Shown here in pieces: positions 17,562 to 26,278 of a DNA stretch of 64,000 bases (positions are counted from its first letter, which is position 1; each line of letters opens with the position of its first letter). The notes beneath the pieces are model-generated. The model was not told the DNA's origin, made no database searches, and was given only the letters and a program-made list of their open reading frames with translations. Position numbers and translations under genes: made by a program. The stretch is from contig NZ_JACHLY010000001.1 in NCBI RefSeq assembly GCF_014204715.1, positions 1,767,001 through 1,831,000 of the forward strand, given 5' to 3'. Source of the DNA: Streptomonospora salina. GTDB lineage: Bacteria; Actinomycetota; Actinomycetes; Streptosporangiales; Streptosporangiaceae.

Positions 17562-18272
17562 TCAGAACATCAGCAGCCAGATGCCGGCCGCGGCCACCGC
17601 GACGTTGACCAGACCGAAGAACAGCACCCACACGAGCCCCGGCAGCCCGGTCAGCCGGTGCAGTTGATCGGCGTCGGACTGGGGCGAGGGCTGGCGGCCG
17701 CGCTGGGACTGCAGCTCGACGACCGGGCGGACGCCGGCCAGCAGCAGGAACCAGGTGAAGAAGTAGGCGAACACCGCCTGCACCTGCTCGGGCGTGAACC
17801 AGGAGATCAGGAACACCACGGCGCCCGTGCCCACCACCGAGACCACGCCGTAGACGTTGCGGATCAGCAGCAGCATGGCCGCGAGCACCAGGATGCTCAT
17901 CCACAGCAGTGCGGTGATGCGGTTGTTGACCAGCAGCAGGATGGCCAGCAGACCCACGATCGACGGCGTGATGTAGCCGGCCGCGACGGTCAGGATCATC
18001 CCCGCCCCGCGCGGCTTGCCCCGCGACACCGTCACGCCCGAGGTATCGGAGTGCAGCCGGATCCCGGTCAGCTGGCGGCCGCTGAGCAGCGCCATGATCG
18101 CGTGGCCGCCCTCGTGGGCGATGGTGACGACGTTGCGGGCGATCCGCCAGGGACCCCGCGTGACCACCACGATCAGCGCCGCCACCCCGGTGGCGATGAT
18201 CAGCCACGTGGCCGGGGGCGTCTGGACGGAGAACGCCTCTTGCCAGACGTCGCCGAACGTCGTCGCTTCCAT
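17562..18272 (-). CDS. M50-type membrane metalloprotease
   Basis: 236 residues from the ATG at 18272, placed eight bases after GGGAGAG; a GTG two codons upstream is too near that site. A first hydrophobic helix (about 21-38) is followed by the zinc motif HEGGH (residues 53-57) and five or six further hydrophobic segments, ending in a helix at the C-terminus. This is the plan of the short M50B-type peptidases. A second zinc ligand is less clear. It probably cleaves a membrane or secreted substrate; none is known. Confidence 0.82.
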   Translation of the reverse strand: MEATTFGDVWQEAFSVQTPPATWLIIATGVAALIVVVTRGPWRIARNVVTIAHEGGHAIMALLSGRQLTGIRLHSDTSGVTVSRGKPRGAGMILTVAAGYITPSIVGLLAILLLVNNRITALLWMSILVLAAMLLLIRNVYGVVSVVGTGAVVFLISWFTPEQVQAVFAYFFTWFLLLAGVRPVVELQSQRGRQPSPQSDADQLHRLTGLPGLVWVLFFGLVNVAVAAAGIWLLMF

Positions 18273-18375
18273 CGGCACGCTCTCCCATCGATCGGCGCTC
18301 CGGCGCCAAACTGTAGGGCATGGCGCAGGCCGGCCCGTCCCGGTGCGGACCGGCCCGCGGCCGGAGCGCAGGGAC

Positions 18376-18416
18376 CCCGGTCCCCGGGGCGGCGCGGATC
18401 CGCCCCGGGGACCGGG
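18376..18416 (-). terminator. Strong hairpin after the DUF4097 gene
   Basis: A perfect 17-bp GC stem (18376-18392 with 18400-18416), 7-nt loop, only 4 bp past the stop of the minus-strand gene. Confidence 0.65.
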
Positions 18417-18419
18417 ATC

Positions 18420-19391
18420 CTAATCCGCTTCGACGTCGACCGCCCCCGTCGTCGTGGTGATGGAGATCCGTGCGTCGGCGTCGGCGGAGGTGTCGACACC
18501 GACGGTGCGATCGCCGGTCGTGGAGTCGCCGGCGACCCGGTAGGCGCCGGCGGGCACGACCGCCTCCACCGAACCGGTGGTGGTCTCCACCTCAAGCCGG
18601 TCGAAGGACTTCCGGGCCTCGACGTCGACCGTGCCGGTGGTGGTCGTGATCTCCGCGGCGGCGAACCCGGCATCCAACTCGACGTCGGCGGTCGTGGTCT
18701 CGACGTCGAACCGGTCGGCGGTGAAGCCGTCGAGGTCGACCCCGCCCGTGCTGGTCGCGACCTCGGCGATCTCGCCGCTGCCCTCGGCGCTGATCTCCCC
18801 GGTGGTGGACTCCAGGTGCACGTCGCCCTCGACGCCGCTCAGGCTGATCTCGCCGGTGGTGGTCGAGGCCCGGACGGCGCCGGCGACGCCCTCGGCCTCG
18901 ACGGCGCCGGTTCCGGACTCCACGGAGACGTCGCCGACGACCTCGTGGAGGTCCACGTCGCCGGTGGACGCTTCGACGTCGACAGCGGTGCCTTCGGGGA
19001 CGCCGATCGTGTAGTCGACTTCGCAACCGCCGAAGAACCACATGCCGCCGCAGTCGGACTCGGCCGTGACGGTTGCGCCGTCCATGCCGAGCTTTTCGCG
19101 GGGGTCGGCGAGGGGGGTTCCGCGCAGCGTGCGCTCGACGGTGACCTCGTCGCCCGCGGCCCGGTGGACGTCGACCTCGCCGCCGGAGCCGATGCGGACG
19201 TCGACCTCGTCGGCTCCGGAGAATCGGTCGCGGCGCTCCTCACCGCCGATCTGGACGCTGCCGAAGGCGGCCAGCGCGCCGCTCAGCAGCACGGCCAGCG
19301 CCACGACCGCCCCGATGATCAGCCAACCGGAGCGCCGGCCGCGCGGTACCTTGCTGGATGCGGCGTAGAGGCCGCGTCCGGTGAATGTCAT
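18420..19391 (-). CDS. DUF4097 beta-solenoid protein with N-terminal membrane anchor
   Basis: 323 residues. A transmembrane helix (about 22-44) anchors the protein. The rest is a run of short repeats of the type TTTGEISLSG / TSTGGVDLDG / TTTGTVDVEA, predicting a right-handed beta-solenoid like the DUF4097 'putative adhesin' family. Two Cys in ESDCGGMWFFGGCEVD may form a disulfide. It is the last gene of a kinase/regulator operon, so it is likely an effector or sensor partner of that two-component system rather than a true adhesin. Confidence 0.85.
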   Translation of the reverse strand: MTFTGRGLYAASSKVPRGRRSGWLIIGAVVALAVLLSGALAAFGSVQIGGEERRDRFSGADEVDVRIGSGGEVDVHRAAGDEVTVERTLRGTPLADPREKLGMDGATVTAESDCGGMWFFGGCEVDYTIGVPEGTAVDVEASTGDVDLHEVVGDVSVESGTGAVEAEGVAGAVRASTTTGEISLSGVEGDVHLESTTGEISAEGSGEIAEVATSTGGVDLDGFTADRFDVETTTADVELDAGFAAAEITTTTGTVDVEARKSFDRLEVETTTGSVEAVVPAGAYRVAGDSTTGDRTVGVDTSADADARISITTTTGAVDVEAD

Positions 19392-19454
19392 GGTGCTTCC
19401 TTCCGGGGGATGCCTGCTCCCCTGCGTCGCGGAACGTGGGACGGGTGGAGGGGG

Positions 19455-20123
19455 TCACGGCGGGGCGTTCCGCCGGTCGCCTCCGCGCAGGTACTCCAGG
19501 ACCGCGCGCACCCGCCGATGGTCCCGGTCGTCCTGGCCGAGGTCGAGCTTGGTGAAGATCGCGCGGATGTGCTTTTCCACCGCGCGTTCGGTGATGACCA
19601 GCTCGGCGGCGATGCCCCCGTTGTTGAGGCCTTCGGCCATCGCGGCGAGCACCTCGTTCTCGCGCGGGCTCAGCCGCTCGGCGGCGCTGTTCTCGCGGCG
19701 GCTGAGCAGCTGGGCGACCACCTCCGGGTCGATGGCGGTGCCGCCGTCGGCGACGCGGCGCAGCGTCGCCGCGAACTCGTCCACGTCGGCGACGCGGTCC
19801 TTGAGCAGGTAGCCCACACCGCCGGTGTCGTCACCCAGCAGATCGGCGGCGTAGCGGCCGACCACATGCTGGGACAGCAGCAGCACCGCCACCCCGGGAT
19901 ACCGCCGGCGGATCTCGATCCCGGCCTGCAGACCCTCCTCGGAGTAGCCGGGCGGCATGCGGATGTCGATCACGCACAGGTCGGTCCCGGGGTTGGCCTC
20001 GACGGCGGCGAGCAGCTCGTCGGCGTCGCCGACGCAGGCCACGGCCTCGATCCCGGCGTCCGCCAGGAGCTTGACCATGCCGCTGCGCAGCAGCACGGAG
20101 TCCTCGGCGATGATGATGCGCAC
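19455..20123 (-). CDS. NarL/LuxR-type response regulator
   Basis: 222 residues. The receiver domain (1-120) has the acidic pair in IAEDS, the phosphorylated Asp53 in CVIDIRMPPG and Lys in YLLKDRV. A LuxR-type helix-turn-helix is at about 150-215 (LSPRENEVLAAMAEGLNNGGIA and ERAVEKHIRAIFTKL). Four bases separate its start from the kinase stop codon, so the two are translationally close and form one system. It probably activates its own operon, including the DUF4097 gene, but no target is shown by sequence. Confidence 0.95.
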   Translation of the reverse strand: MRIIIAEDSVLLRSGMVKLLADAGIEAVACVGDADELLAAVEANPGTDLCVIDIRMPPGYSEEGLQAGIEIRRRYPGVAVLLLSQHVVGRYAADLLGDDTGGVGYLLKDRVADVDEFAATLRRVADGGTAIDPEVVAQLLSRRENSAAERLSPRENEVLAAMAEGLNNGGIAAELVITERAVEKHIRAIFTKLDLGQDDRDHRRVRAVLEYLRGGDRRNAPP

Positions 20124-20127
20124 GGTC

Positions 20128-21492
20128 TCATGCCTCCCAGGGAATGTCGGCGGTAACGGCGGTGCCCCGGCCCGGCGGGCTGTGCACGGTCAGGGTTCCG
20201 TCGACGGCGTTGACCCGGTCCCACAGGCCGTAGAGGCCGGTCCCGGACTCGGGGTCGGGGTCGGCGCCGCCGGTGCCGTCGTCGGTGACGGTGATGCGCA
20301 GCAGGTCGCCGCCGTCACCCGCGACGCGCTCGGCGCCGACCTCGACGCCCCCGGCGCCGGCGTGCTTGGCCACATTCGCCAGGGCCTCGCAGACCACGTA
20401 GTAGGCGACGCCTTCGGCACGGCCCGACGGGCGCCGGTCCACCTCGGCGCGCACGTGCACCGGAACCGGGCAGCGGGCGGCGGCCACCGGCAGCGCGGCC
20501 TCCAGGCCGTGGTCGGTGAGGACGCGCGGGTGCAGGCCGCGCGCGACTTCACGCAGTTCGGCCATGACCGCTTTGGCCTCGCCGCGGGCTTCGTCGATGA
20601 GGGCCCGCACCTCGTCGGGCTCGCACGCGCGGGAGCGCGCCCGGCTCAGCGCCATGGTCACCAGCAGCAGCCGCTGCTGCGCACCGTCGTGCAGGTCGCG
20701 CTCGATGCGGCGGCGCTCGGCCTCGGCGGCGTCGACCATGCGCAGCCGGCTGTCCTGGACGTGGGCGAGGCGGCGGCGCACCACCATCTCGGGGGCGTCC
20801 AGCAGCAGCCGCCGGCTGACCGCGACCTCCATCCGGACCATCGGCGGCACCGCCCACAGCCCTACGGCCGCGCCGAACGGGCCCAGGAACACCGCCGCCA
20901 ACGGCGCGGCGACCGACTCCAGCGACCCGCTGACCAGCGCGTATCCCAGGCCGACCAGGGATCCCAGTGCCAGGGCGGCGCCGTAGACGACCAGGCCCAG
21001 CGCGATGCCGCCGAAGACCACGCCCTGGACACCGGTCAGGGTGGCGCAGATGACGGCCGTCCAGGCTTCGCGGCCGTAGAGGCGGTCGAGGCCGCGCAGC
21101 AGCCGCAGCCCCGGGGTGCGCCTGCGGACGGCGGCCGGCTCTTCGTCGCGGGATTCGACGACGCCGAACACGTCCTCCAGGCGGTGGCGCTGGACGCGGC
21201 AGGCCAGCCGCCCGAGCAGGGTCCCGGCGGCCAGCATCGGTACGGCGAGCGTGGCCAGGACCGCGGGCGCGGGCAGGAGTTCCGCGGGCAGCACGTCGAG
21301 GAGGCCGCTGGAGAAGCTGAGCACCAGCGCGGCGGCGGGCAGGATCACCAGCAGGATCGGGACCAGGTAGCCCAGGGACAGCGCGAACGAGGTCAGCAGG
21401 TGCAGCAGCCCGAACAGTCGGCCCTTGACCGCCGGCGTCTCCGCGTCGCCGAGCCGGAGGGCGCCCGCCGCTTCCCCGGCGGCTGCGCTCAC
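20128..21492 (-). CDS. NarL-family sensor histidine kinase
   Basis: 454 residues from a GTG at 21492, eight bases after GGAGG; a GTG three codons upstream directly abuts that site. The N-terminal half is a four-helix membrane sensor domain (PF13796-like, about 20-215). The HisKA_3 dimerisation region carries ERRRIERDLHDGAQQR with His268. The ATPase domain has EALANVAKHAGAG and SGTGLYGLWDRV. It would phosphorylate the response regulator next door. Lacking a large external domain, it may sense the membrane or a cell-wall antibiotic; that is inference. Confidence 0.94.
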   Translation of the reverse strand: MSAAAGEAAGALRLGDAETPAVKGRLFGLLHLLTSFALSLGYLVPILLVILPAAALVLSFSSGLLDVLPAELLPAPAVLATLAVPMLAAGTLLGRLACRVQRHRLEDVFGVVESRDEEPAAVRRRTPGLRLLRGLDRLYGREAWTAVICATLTGVQGVVFGGIALGLVVYGAALALGSLVGLGYALVSGSLESVAAPLAAVFLGPFGAAVGLWAVPPMVRMEVAVSRRLLLDAPEMVVRRRLAHVQDSRLRMVDAAEAERRRIERDLHDGAQQRLLLVTMALSRARSRACEPDEVRALIDEARGEAKAVMAELREVARGLHPRVLTDHGLEAALPVAAARCPVPVHVRAEVDRRPSGRAEGVAYYVVCEALANVAKHAGAGGVEVGAERVAGDGGDLLRITVTDDGTGGADPDPESGTGLYGLWDRVNAVDGTLTVHSPPGRGTAVTADIPWEA

Positions 21493-21626
21493 CTCGATCA
21501 CCTCCCCCGTCCGGTCCCCGCGGAATCGTTCCGTGGCGCTATCAAACCTAGAGGGCGGCGATACCCGCGCGCCATGGCGCGACCACGCCGCGGGAGGGTC
21601 GTACTAGCCCTACCACCCGCGGAGCA

Positions 21627-21691
21627 GGGAGCGGACTAGGGAGCGGACGAGTGCTTCGCAGATGCGAACAAGAAAGGTGAACAACGTTCGC
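21627..21691. promoter_or_regulatory. Repeats in the divergent kinase / molybdate-operon promoter region
   Basis: GGGAGCGGAC is repeated 12 bp apart (21627-21636, 21639-21648). TTCGCAGATGCGAA (21655-21668) is a 6-bp-arm palindrome, and GCGAAC (21664) pairs with GTTCGC (21686). These are candidate operators for the HTH-Mop protein or the response regulator. Confidence 0.35.
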
Positions 21692-21747
21692 TTATGCACC
21701 CCTATCGGGGTTTCGCCTCGGCGTCTGCGAGGTGTAGATTCCGGGAC

Positions 21748-22158
21748 GTGCCGACATTGCGAATCAGCGAAGTGGCCGGACTGGCGGGCGTCAGCGGCGA
21801 CACGGTCCGCCGGTGGATCGACTCCGGACGGCTGCCCGCCGACCGCGGCGCCCACGGGAACCGCACCGTCGACGGCGCCGACCTCGCCGCGTTCCTGCGG
21901 GCCGGCGCCGCCGACGACCCGGCGCGCCAGGTCTCCTCGGCGCGCAACCGCTTCCGCGGCCTGGTCACCGCGGTCCACCGGGACGGGGTGATGGCCCAGG
22001 TCGAGATCCAGGCCGGGCCGCACCGGGTGGTGTCGCTGATGAGCCGCGAAGCGGCCGACGAACTGGAACTGGACGTGGGATCGGTCGCCGCCGCGATCGT
22101 GAAGTCGACCCACGTCGTCGTGGAGAACGAACCGGTACGGGGACAGCGCCATGGTTGA
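21748..22158 (+). CDS. HTH and Mop/TOBE molybdate-binding regulator
   Basis: 136 residues. The GTG at 21748 starts directly before the domain; upstream in-frame codons are not protein-like. A MerR/excisionase-type helix-turn-helix (TLRISEVAGLAGVSGDTVRRWIDSG) occupies residues 2-60. A Mop domain follows (RNRFRGLVTAVHRDGVMAQVEI...), which binds molybdate or tungstate oxyanions. The stop overlaps modA by 8 bp, making it the first gene of the mod operon. It is likely a molybdate-responsive regulator or a small molybdate store; the HTH favours the former. Confidence 0.86.
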   Translation: MPTLRISEVAGLAGVSGDTVRRWIDSGRLPADRGAHGNRTVDGADLAAFLRAGAADDPARQVSSARNRFRGLVTAVHRDGVMAQVEIQAGPHRVVSLMSREAADELELDVGSVAAAIVKSTHVVVENEPVRGQRHG

Positions 22159-22921
22159 CCGCACTACCGCGGCCGCCGCGGCGGGACTGCTGCTGGCGGC
22201 GCTCGCCGCCTGCGCCCCGACCGAAGGCGGCGACGGGGGCGCGCAGCAGGAGCGGACCGTCACCGTGTTCGCCGCGGCGTCGCTCACCGAGGTCTTCGAG
22301 GAGCTGGGCGAGCGCTTCGATCGGGAGCACCCGCACGCCCACGTCGAGTTCAACTTCGCCGGCAGCTCCGATCTGGCCAACCAGATCCACGAGGGCGCCC
22401 CGGCCGACGTGTTCGCCTCGGCCGACAGCCGCACCATGCGCAGCGTCGCCGAGGACGACCGCGCCGCCGCCGAACCCGCCGTCTTCGCCCGCAACGCCCT
22501 GCGCATCGCCGTGCCCTCCGACAACCCCGCCGGCGTCGAGTCCCTGTCCGACCTCGCCGACCCCGGCGTCAAGGTCGCCCTGTGCGCCGAGGAGGTGCCC
22601 TGCGGTGCGGCGGCGGCCGAGGCGCTGGAGGCCGCCGGTGTGGAGGTGACACCGGTGTCGCGCGAACGCGACGTCAAGGCGGCGCTGACCAAGACCGAAC
22701 TCGGGGAGGTCGACGCCGCCCTGATCTACCGCACCGACGTCCGCGCCGGCGGCGACGTGGCGGGGATCGCCTTCCCCGAAGCGGAGCAGGCCGCCAACGA
22801 CTACAGCATCGCCATGCTCACCGGCGCCGCGAACACCGGCCCGGCGCGGGCGTGGACGGGGCTGGTCCTATCCGACGAGGGCGCCGAGGTCTTCGATGAC
22901 GCGGGTTTCACCCCCGTCTGA
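22151..22921 (+). CDS. modA: Molybdate ABC transporter substrate-binding lipoprotein
   Basis: 256 residues. The signal peptide ends in lipobox LAAC (Cys about 21), so the protein is anchored outside the membrane. Conserved ModA features are VTVFAAASLTEVFEELG, FNFAGSSDLANQI with the oxyanion-binding Ser, GAPADVFASAD and the C-terminal DAALIYRTDV. It captures molybdate and hands it to ModB. Its start overlaps the regulator by 8 bp and its end overlaps modB by 26 bp. Confidence 0.95.
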   Translation: MVDRTTAAAAAGLLLAALAACAPTEGGDGGAQQERTVTVFAAASLTEVFEELGERFDREHPHAHVEFNFAGSSDLANQIHEGAPADVFASADSRTMRSVAEDDRAAAEPAVFARNALRIAVPSDNPAGVESLSDLADPGVKVALCAEEVPCGAAAAEALEAAGVEVTPVSRERDVKAALTKTELGEVDAALIYRTDVRAGGDVAGIAFPEAEQAANDYSIAMLTGAANTGPARAWTGLVLSDEGAEVFDDAGFTPV

Positions 22922-23729
22922 GGCGGCCGGGGGCCGGCTGCGGGTACGCGCGGGCCGGTTCCCGTGGCTGCTCGTCGTACCCGCGCTGGGCGGACTCGCG
23001 TTCCTCGTGCTGCCGTTCGCCGGGCTGCTGGCCCGCGCGCCCTGGGCCACGCTGGGCACCCGGCTGCTGATGCCCGAGGTGCGCGGCGCACTGTGGCTGT
23101 CGCTGACCACGGCCACCGCCGCCACCGCCGTCGCGGTGCTACTGGGGGTGCCGCTGGCCTGGCTGCTGGCGCGCGCCGACTTCCCCGGCCGCCGCCTGGC
23201 GCGCGCCCTGGTGACGGTCCCCCTGGTGATTCCGCCCGTCGTCGGCGGTGTCGCACTGCTGCTGGCCCTGGGCCGGCGCGGGCTCGTGGGGCGCCACCTC
23301 GACGCGTGGTTCGGCCTGACCCTGCCGTTCTCCCCGGCCGCGGTGGTGCTCGCGCAGGTGTTCGTCGCGATGCCGTTCCTGGTCATCAGCGTCGAAGGGG
23401 CGCTGCGGGGAGCCGACCGGCGCTACGAGGAGGCCGCCGCCACACTCGGCGCGTCGCGGGCGGTCGTGTTCCGGCGTGTCACCCTGCCGATGGTGGGGCC
23501 CGGGGTACTCGCCGGCGCCGTGCTGGCCTGGGCGCGGGCGCTGGGCGAGTTCGGCGCCACCATCACCTTCGCCGGCAACTTTCCCGGACGCACCCAGACC
23601 ATGCCGCTGGCGATCTACCTGGCCATGCAGGAGAGCCCGGAGTCGGCGATCGTGCTCAGCCTGGTGCTGCTGGGTGTGTCGCTGGTGATCCTGGTGGCGC
23701 TGCGCGACCGGTGGACGGGGGCACTGTGA
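22896..23729 (+). CDS. modB: Molybdate ABC transporter permease
   Basis: 277 residues with about six membrane helices. The cytoplasmic coupling motif of binding-protein-dependent permeases is visible as YEEAAATLGASRAVVFRRVTLP. GALLARAPW to the C-terminal LVALRDRW covers the whole ModB fold. The ATG at 22896 lies inside the end of modA; a start slightly further in is possible, but none has a better ribosome site. It forms the channel dimer driven by ModC. Confidence 0.94.
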   Translation: MTRVSPPSEAAGGRLRVRAGRFPWLLVVPALGGLAFLVLPFAGLLARAPWATLGTRLLMPEVRGALWLSLTTATAATAVAVLLGVPLAWLLARADFPGRRLARALVTVPLVIPPVVGGVALLLALGRRGLVGRHLDAWFGLTLPFSPAAVVLAQVFVAMPFLVISVEGALRGADRRYEEAAATLGASRAVVFRRVTLPMVGPGVLAGAVLAWARALGEFGATITFAGNFPGRTQTMPLAIYLAMQESPESAIVLSLVLLGVSLVILVALRDRWTGAL

Positions 23730-24832
23730 CGGAACAGGGCACGGACCGGACCGGCGGCGGGGACGCCCCGGCGGGGTTGAAGGCGGGGCTGGAGGCGCGG
23801 CTGGCGGTCGACCGGGGAGCGTTCCGGTTGGACGCGCCGCTGCGGGCGCGGCCCGGCGAGGTCGTGGCGGTGCTGGGGCCCAACGGGTCGGGCAAGTCGA
23901 CCGCGCTGCGGGCGCTGGCCGGCCTGGAATCGCTGGCGGCCGGCCGGATCGTGCTCGGCGGCGACGACGTCACCACCGTTCCGGCCGAGCTCCGCCCCGT
24001 AGGCATGGTGTTCCAGGACTACCTGCTGTTCGGCCATCTCGACGCGCTGGACAACGTCGCCTTCGGACCCCGCTGCCAGGGCGCCGGGCGCGCCGAGGCG
24101 CGCGCCCGCGCCGCCGGGCTGCTGGAGCGGATGGGGCTGGCCGAGCACGCGAAAGCGCGCCCCCGCGCGCTCTCCGGGGGGCAGGCGCAGCGGGTCGCGC
24201 TGGCACGCGCGCTGGCGGTGCGGCCCCGGCTGCTGCTGCTCGACGAGCCGCTGGCCGCACTGGACGTGCACGCCCGGGCGTCGGTGCGCTCCGAACTGCG
24301 GCACCTCCTCGCCGACCTCGATTGCGCTACGGTCCTGGTCACCCACGACCCGCTCGACGCGATGGTGCTCGCCGACCGGATCACCGTGCTGGAGTCGGGC
24401 CGGGTCGTACAGGAAGGACCGCCCGGAGACGTCGCCCAGCATCCCCGCACCGGCTACGTCGCCCGGCTGGTGGGGCTCAACCTGTACCGGGGCCGCGCCC
24501 GCGGCACCCGCGTCGACGTGGCCCCCGCACCGGACGCGGCGCCCGCGGAGGTGTCGCTGTCCCAGCACCGCCACGGCGACGTCTTCGTCGCGTTCCCGCC
24601 GCGCGCGGTCGCCCTGTACCGGGAGCGCCCCGACGGTACGCCGCGCAACCTGTGGCGGCTGCGCATCGACGGTGTCGAGCGGTTCGGCGACCAGGTGCGG
24701 GTGCACCTGGAGGGCGACTTCCCGCTGCTCGCCGACATCACCCCCGACGCGCTGGCCGAACTGGGGCTGGCCGACGGTATGGACGTCTGGGCGGGCGTCA
24801 AGGCCACCGAGGTCCGCTGCTACCCGGCATAG
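23726..24832 (+). CDS. modC: Molybdate ABC transporter ATP-binding protein
   Basis: 368 residues. The GTG start overlaps the modB stop (GTGA). The nucleotide-binding domain shows Walker A GPNGSGKST, Q-loop VFQDYLLF, signature ALSGGQAQR, Walker B LLLLDEP and H-loop VTHD. A C-terminal TOBE domain (about 290-365) can sense cytoplasmic molybdate and slow transport. It powers ModB. A pair of hairpins follows the stop. Confidence 0.95.
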   Translation: MTEQGTDRTGGGDAPAGLKAGLEARLAVDRGAFRLDAPLRARPGEVVAVLGPNGSGKSTALRALAGLESLAAGRIVLGGDDVTTVPAELRPVGMVFQDYLLFGHLDALDNVAFGPRCQGAGRAEARARAAGLLERMGLAEHAKARPRALSGGQAQRVALARALAVRPRLLLLDEPLAALDVHARASVRSELRHLLADLDCATVLVTHDPLDAMVLADRITVLESGRVVQEGPPGDVAQHPRTGYVARLVGLNLYRGRARGTRVDVAPAPDAAPAEVSLSQHRHGDVFVAFPPRAVALYRERPDGTPRNLWRLRIDGVERFGDQVRVHLEGDFPLLADITPDALAELGLADGMDVWAGVKATEVRCYPA

Positions 24833-24933
24833 CCGACCACCGGGGGTGGGGTACACCGGAAGCCGCCCCGGGGACCCGCATGGGAAGCCGCGACATGGCG
24901 GCCGGTCTCGGCTGCGGGTATACTCGCTGACGG

Positions 24934-24986
24934 GTGCTTTCAGGCAAAAGCACGTGGAGGCCCTCGGCCGCTCGCCGGGGGCCTTC
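24934..24986. terminator. Double hairpin between modC and DUF397 genes
   Basis: GTGCTTT-CAGGCA-AAAGCAC (24934-24953, 7-bp stem) is followed at once by a GAGGCCC.../...GGGCCTTC stem (24957-24986). Placed between convergent genes they probably end both transcripts. A small RNA is an alternative, since TATACT at 24920-24925 precedes them. Confidence 0.5.
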
Positions 24987-25002
24987 TGCGTGTCTGAGGC
25001 GG

Positions 25003-25197
25003 CTACAGCCGTCCGGCTTTCACATCCTCCATGAACGCGCCCCACTCGGACGCGGGGAACAGGATGTGCCCGGCGTCGGGGTCCTTGCTGTCGCGCATCG
25101 CGGACGCGCCGACGGTGTCGGCGACCTCGACGCAGTCCTGCGTGGTCGGACCGCTGTAGCTGCTCTTGCGGAAGTTCAGTTCGGGTGTCTCAGGCAT
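25003..25197 (-). CDS. DUF397 protein
   Basis: 64 residues, typical. The family core is fully visible: LNFRKSSYSGP, DCVEVAD, AMRDSKDPDAGHILFPASEWGAF. In actinobacteria these small proteins are almost always encoded directly after an XRE/DUF5753 regulator, as here (7-bp gap), and are thought to act with it as a partner or antagonist. The biochemical role is not settled. Confidence 0.93.
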   Translation of the reverse strand: MPETPELNFRKSSYSGPTTQDCVEVADTVGASAMRDSKDPDAGHILFPASEWGAFMEDVKAGRL

Positions 25198-25204
25198 GGT
25201 GTCC

Positions 25205-26056
25205 TCATCGGGTCAACAGGTGACGCAGACGCTCCCGTGAGTCTGCCACCGAGAGCGCCGACGCCTGCACATGATCATAAATGTGCCGGTAGTGCGCCAC
25301 CTGGCTCGGCCGCTCCAGATACAGCTCCTCCGACATCGCTTCAAGGTAGACCACCGGTGGCTCCGGTGTCGGAAAGTCCAGAATCACCATACTTCCAGCC
25401 ATCGCGGCGTGGAGCCCGCGGTCGATCGGGAGGATCTGGATGCCGATGTGGGCGCGTTCGCCGGCGTCGACAAGGTGTTCAATCTGCCCTGGCAACTCGG
25501 CGGGGACACGCAGGAGTGCGCCTTCGTCGATGACGGCCCACAGCTTCGGCGGGTCCGCTCTGTTGAACACGTTCTTCCTGAACATGCGGGCTTCGACACG
25601 CCGGTCCAGGTCCGACCCGTCCACGGTGCCGGAAGCGGCGATCATCGCGCGGGCGTAATCCTCGGTCTGGAGAAGTCCGGGCACCGCCATGGACTGGTAG
25701 GTGCGGATCGACGCGGCTTCGGACTCCAATCCGACGAACTGACCGGACCCTAAGGCGTCGCCGAAGCTGGCCCACCACCCGCGCTGGTTCGCCTCCCTCG
25801 CCAGTTCCAGGTAGGCGTCCCGCTCGCCGGCGGGCACATCGTAGATCTCCAGCAGAAGGCTGATGTCATCCAACCTCAGCCGCTTCCACTCGGCCTTCTC
25901 CAGCCTCACGAGCTTCGACAGCGACCAGCCGCGCGTCCGCCCGGACTTCTCTTTGGCTTCGGCGGCGACCTCTTCGGCCGTTTTGCCGCGTGCTTCACGT
26001 AGATCGCGGAGTTGGCGGGCCAGCCGTCGCCTACGCAGGGTGGGGCTGGTGGACAT
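25205..26056 (-). CDS. XRE-family regulator with DUF5753 domain
   Basis: 283 residues from the ATG at 26056 (AGGAG ten bases upstream), matching the usual start just before the helix-turn-helix (LARQLRDLREARGKTAEEVA). An upstream in-frame ATG at 26125 has an even better GGAGG site and would add 23 unconserved residues; the choice is open. The C-terminal DUF5753 domain runs from about 90 to the end (SMAVPGLLQTEDYARAM, PGQIEHLV, VVYLEAMSEELYLE). It forms the usual pair with the DUF397 gene and probably controls the divergent small genes. Confidence 0.92.
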   Translation of the reverse strand: MSTSPTLRRRRLARQLRDLREARGKTAEEVAAEAKEKSGRTRGWSLSKLVRLEKAEWKRLRLDDISLLLEIYDVPAGERDAYLELAREANQRGWWASFGDALGSGQFVGLESEAASIRTYQSMAVPGLLQTEDYARAMIAASGTVDGSDLDRRVEARMFRKNVFNRADPPKLWAVIDEGALLRVPAELPGQIEHLVDAGERAHIGIQILPIDRGLHAAMAGSMVILDFPTPEPPVVYLEAMSEELYLERPSQVAHYRHIYDHVQASALSVADSRERLRHLLTR

Positions 26057-26125
26057 GTCGTCGCTGCTCCTCGGGTCGGATGGTCGTCGTCTCGATCCTA
26101 GTGCGCCAGACGGTGATTCGGACAT

Positions 26126-26278
26126 TTAGTGCATCCTCCATCTTTGCTCGGCATGCCGATGCTCGATGATCGCATCCATTTGAATATGGCATTGCAAATT
26201 TCTATGGCAGCGGCCACTATGGGAGGTGCCTGAAAGCCCGCCGGACCTCCCATCCGGCCCGACCCCTATGGGGGACTC
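26126..26278. promoter_or_regulatory. AT-rich divergent promoter of the XRE/DUF397 pair and three small genes
   Basis: Base composition drops to about half A/T at 26140-26225. CCATTTGAATATGG (26176-26189) has matching CCAT/ATGG ends, and ATTTG...CAAAT (26178-26199) is an overlapping inverted pair. Good candidate site for the XRE protein. Confidence 0.4.

Noticed and set aside
16860-20156. A 1098-codon plus-strand frame across several minus-strand genes
   Set aside because: It runs over the M50, DUF4097 and response-regulator genes, which are well supported, and is itself low-complexity.
24957-24986. GC hairpin near DUF397 as part of a tRNA
   Set aside because: No cloverleaf, anticodon loop or T-loop motif can be formed.
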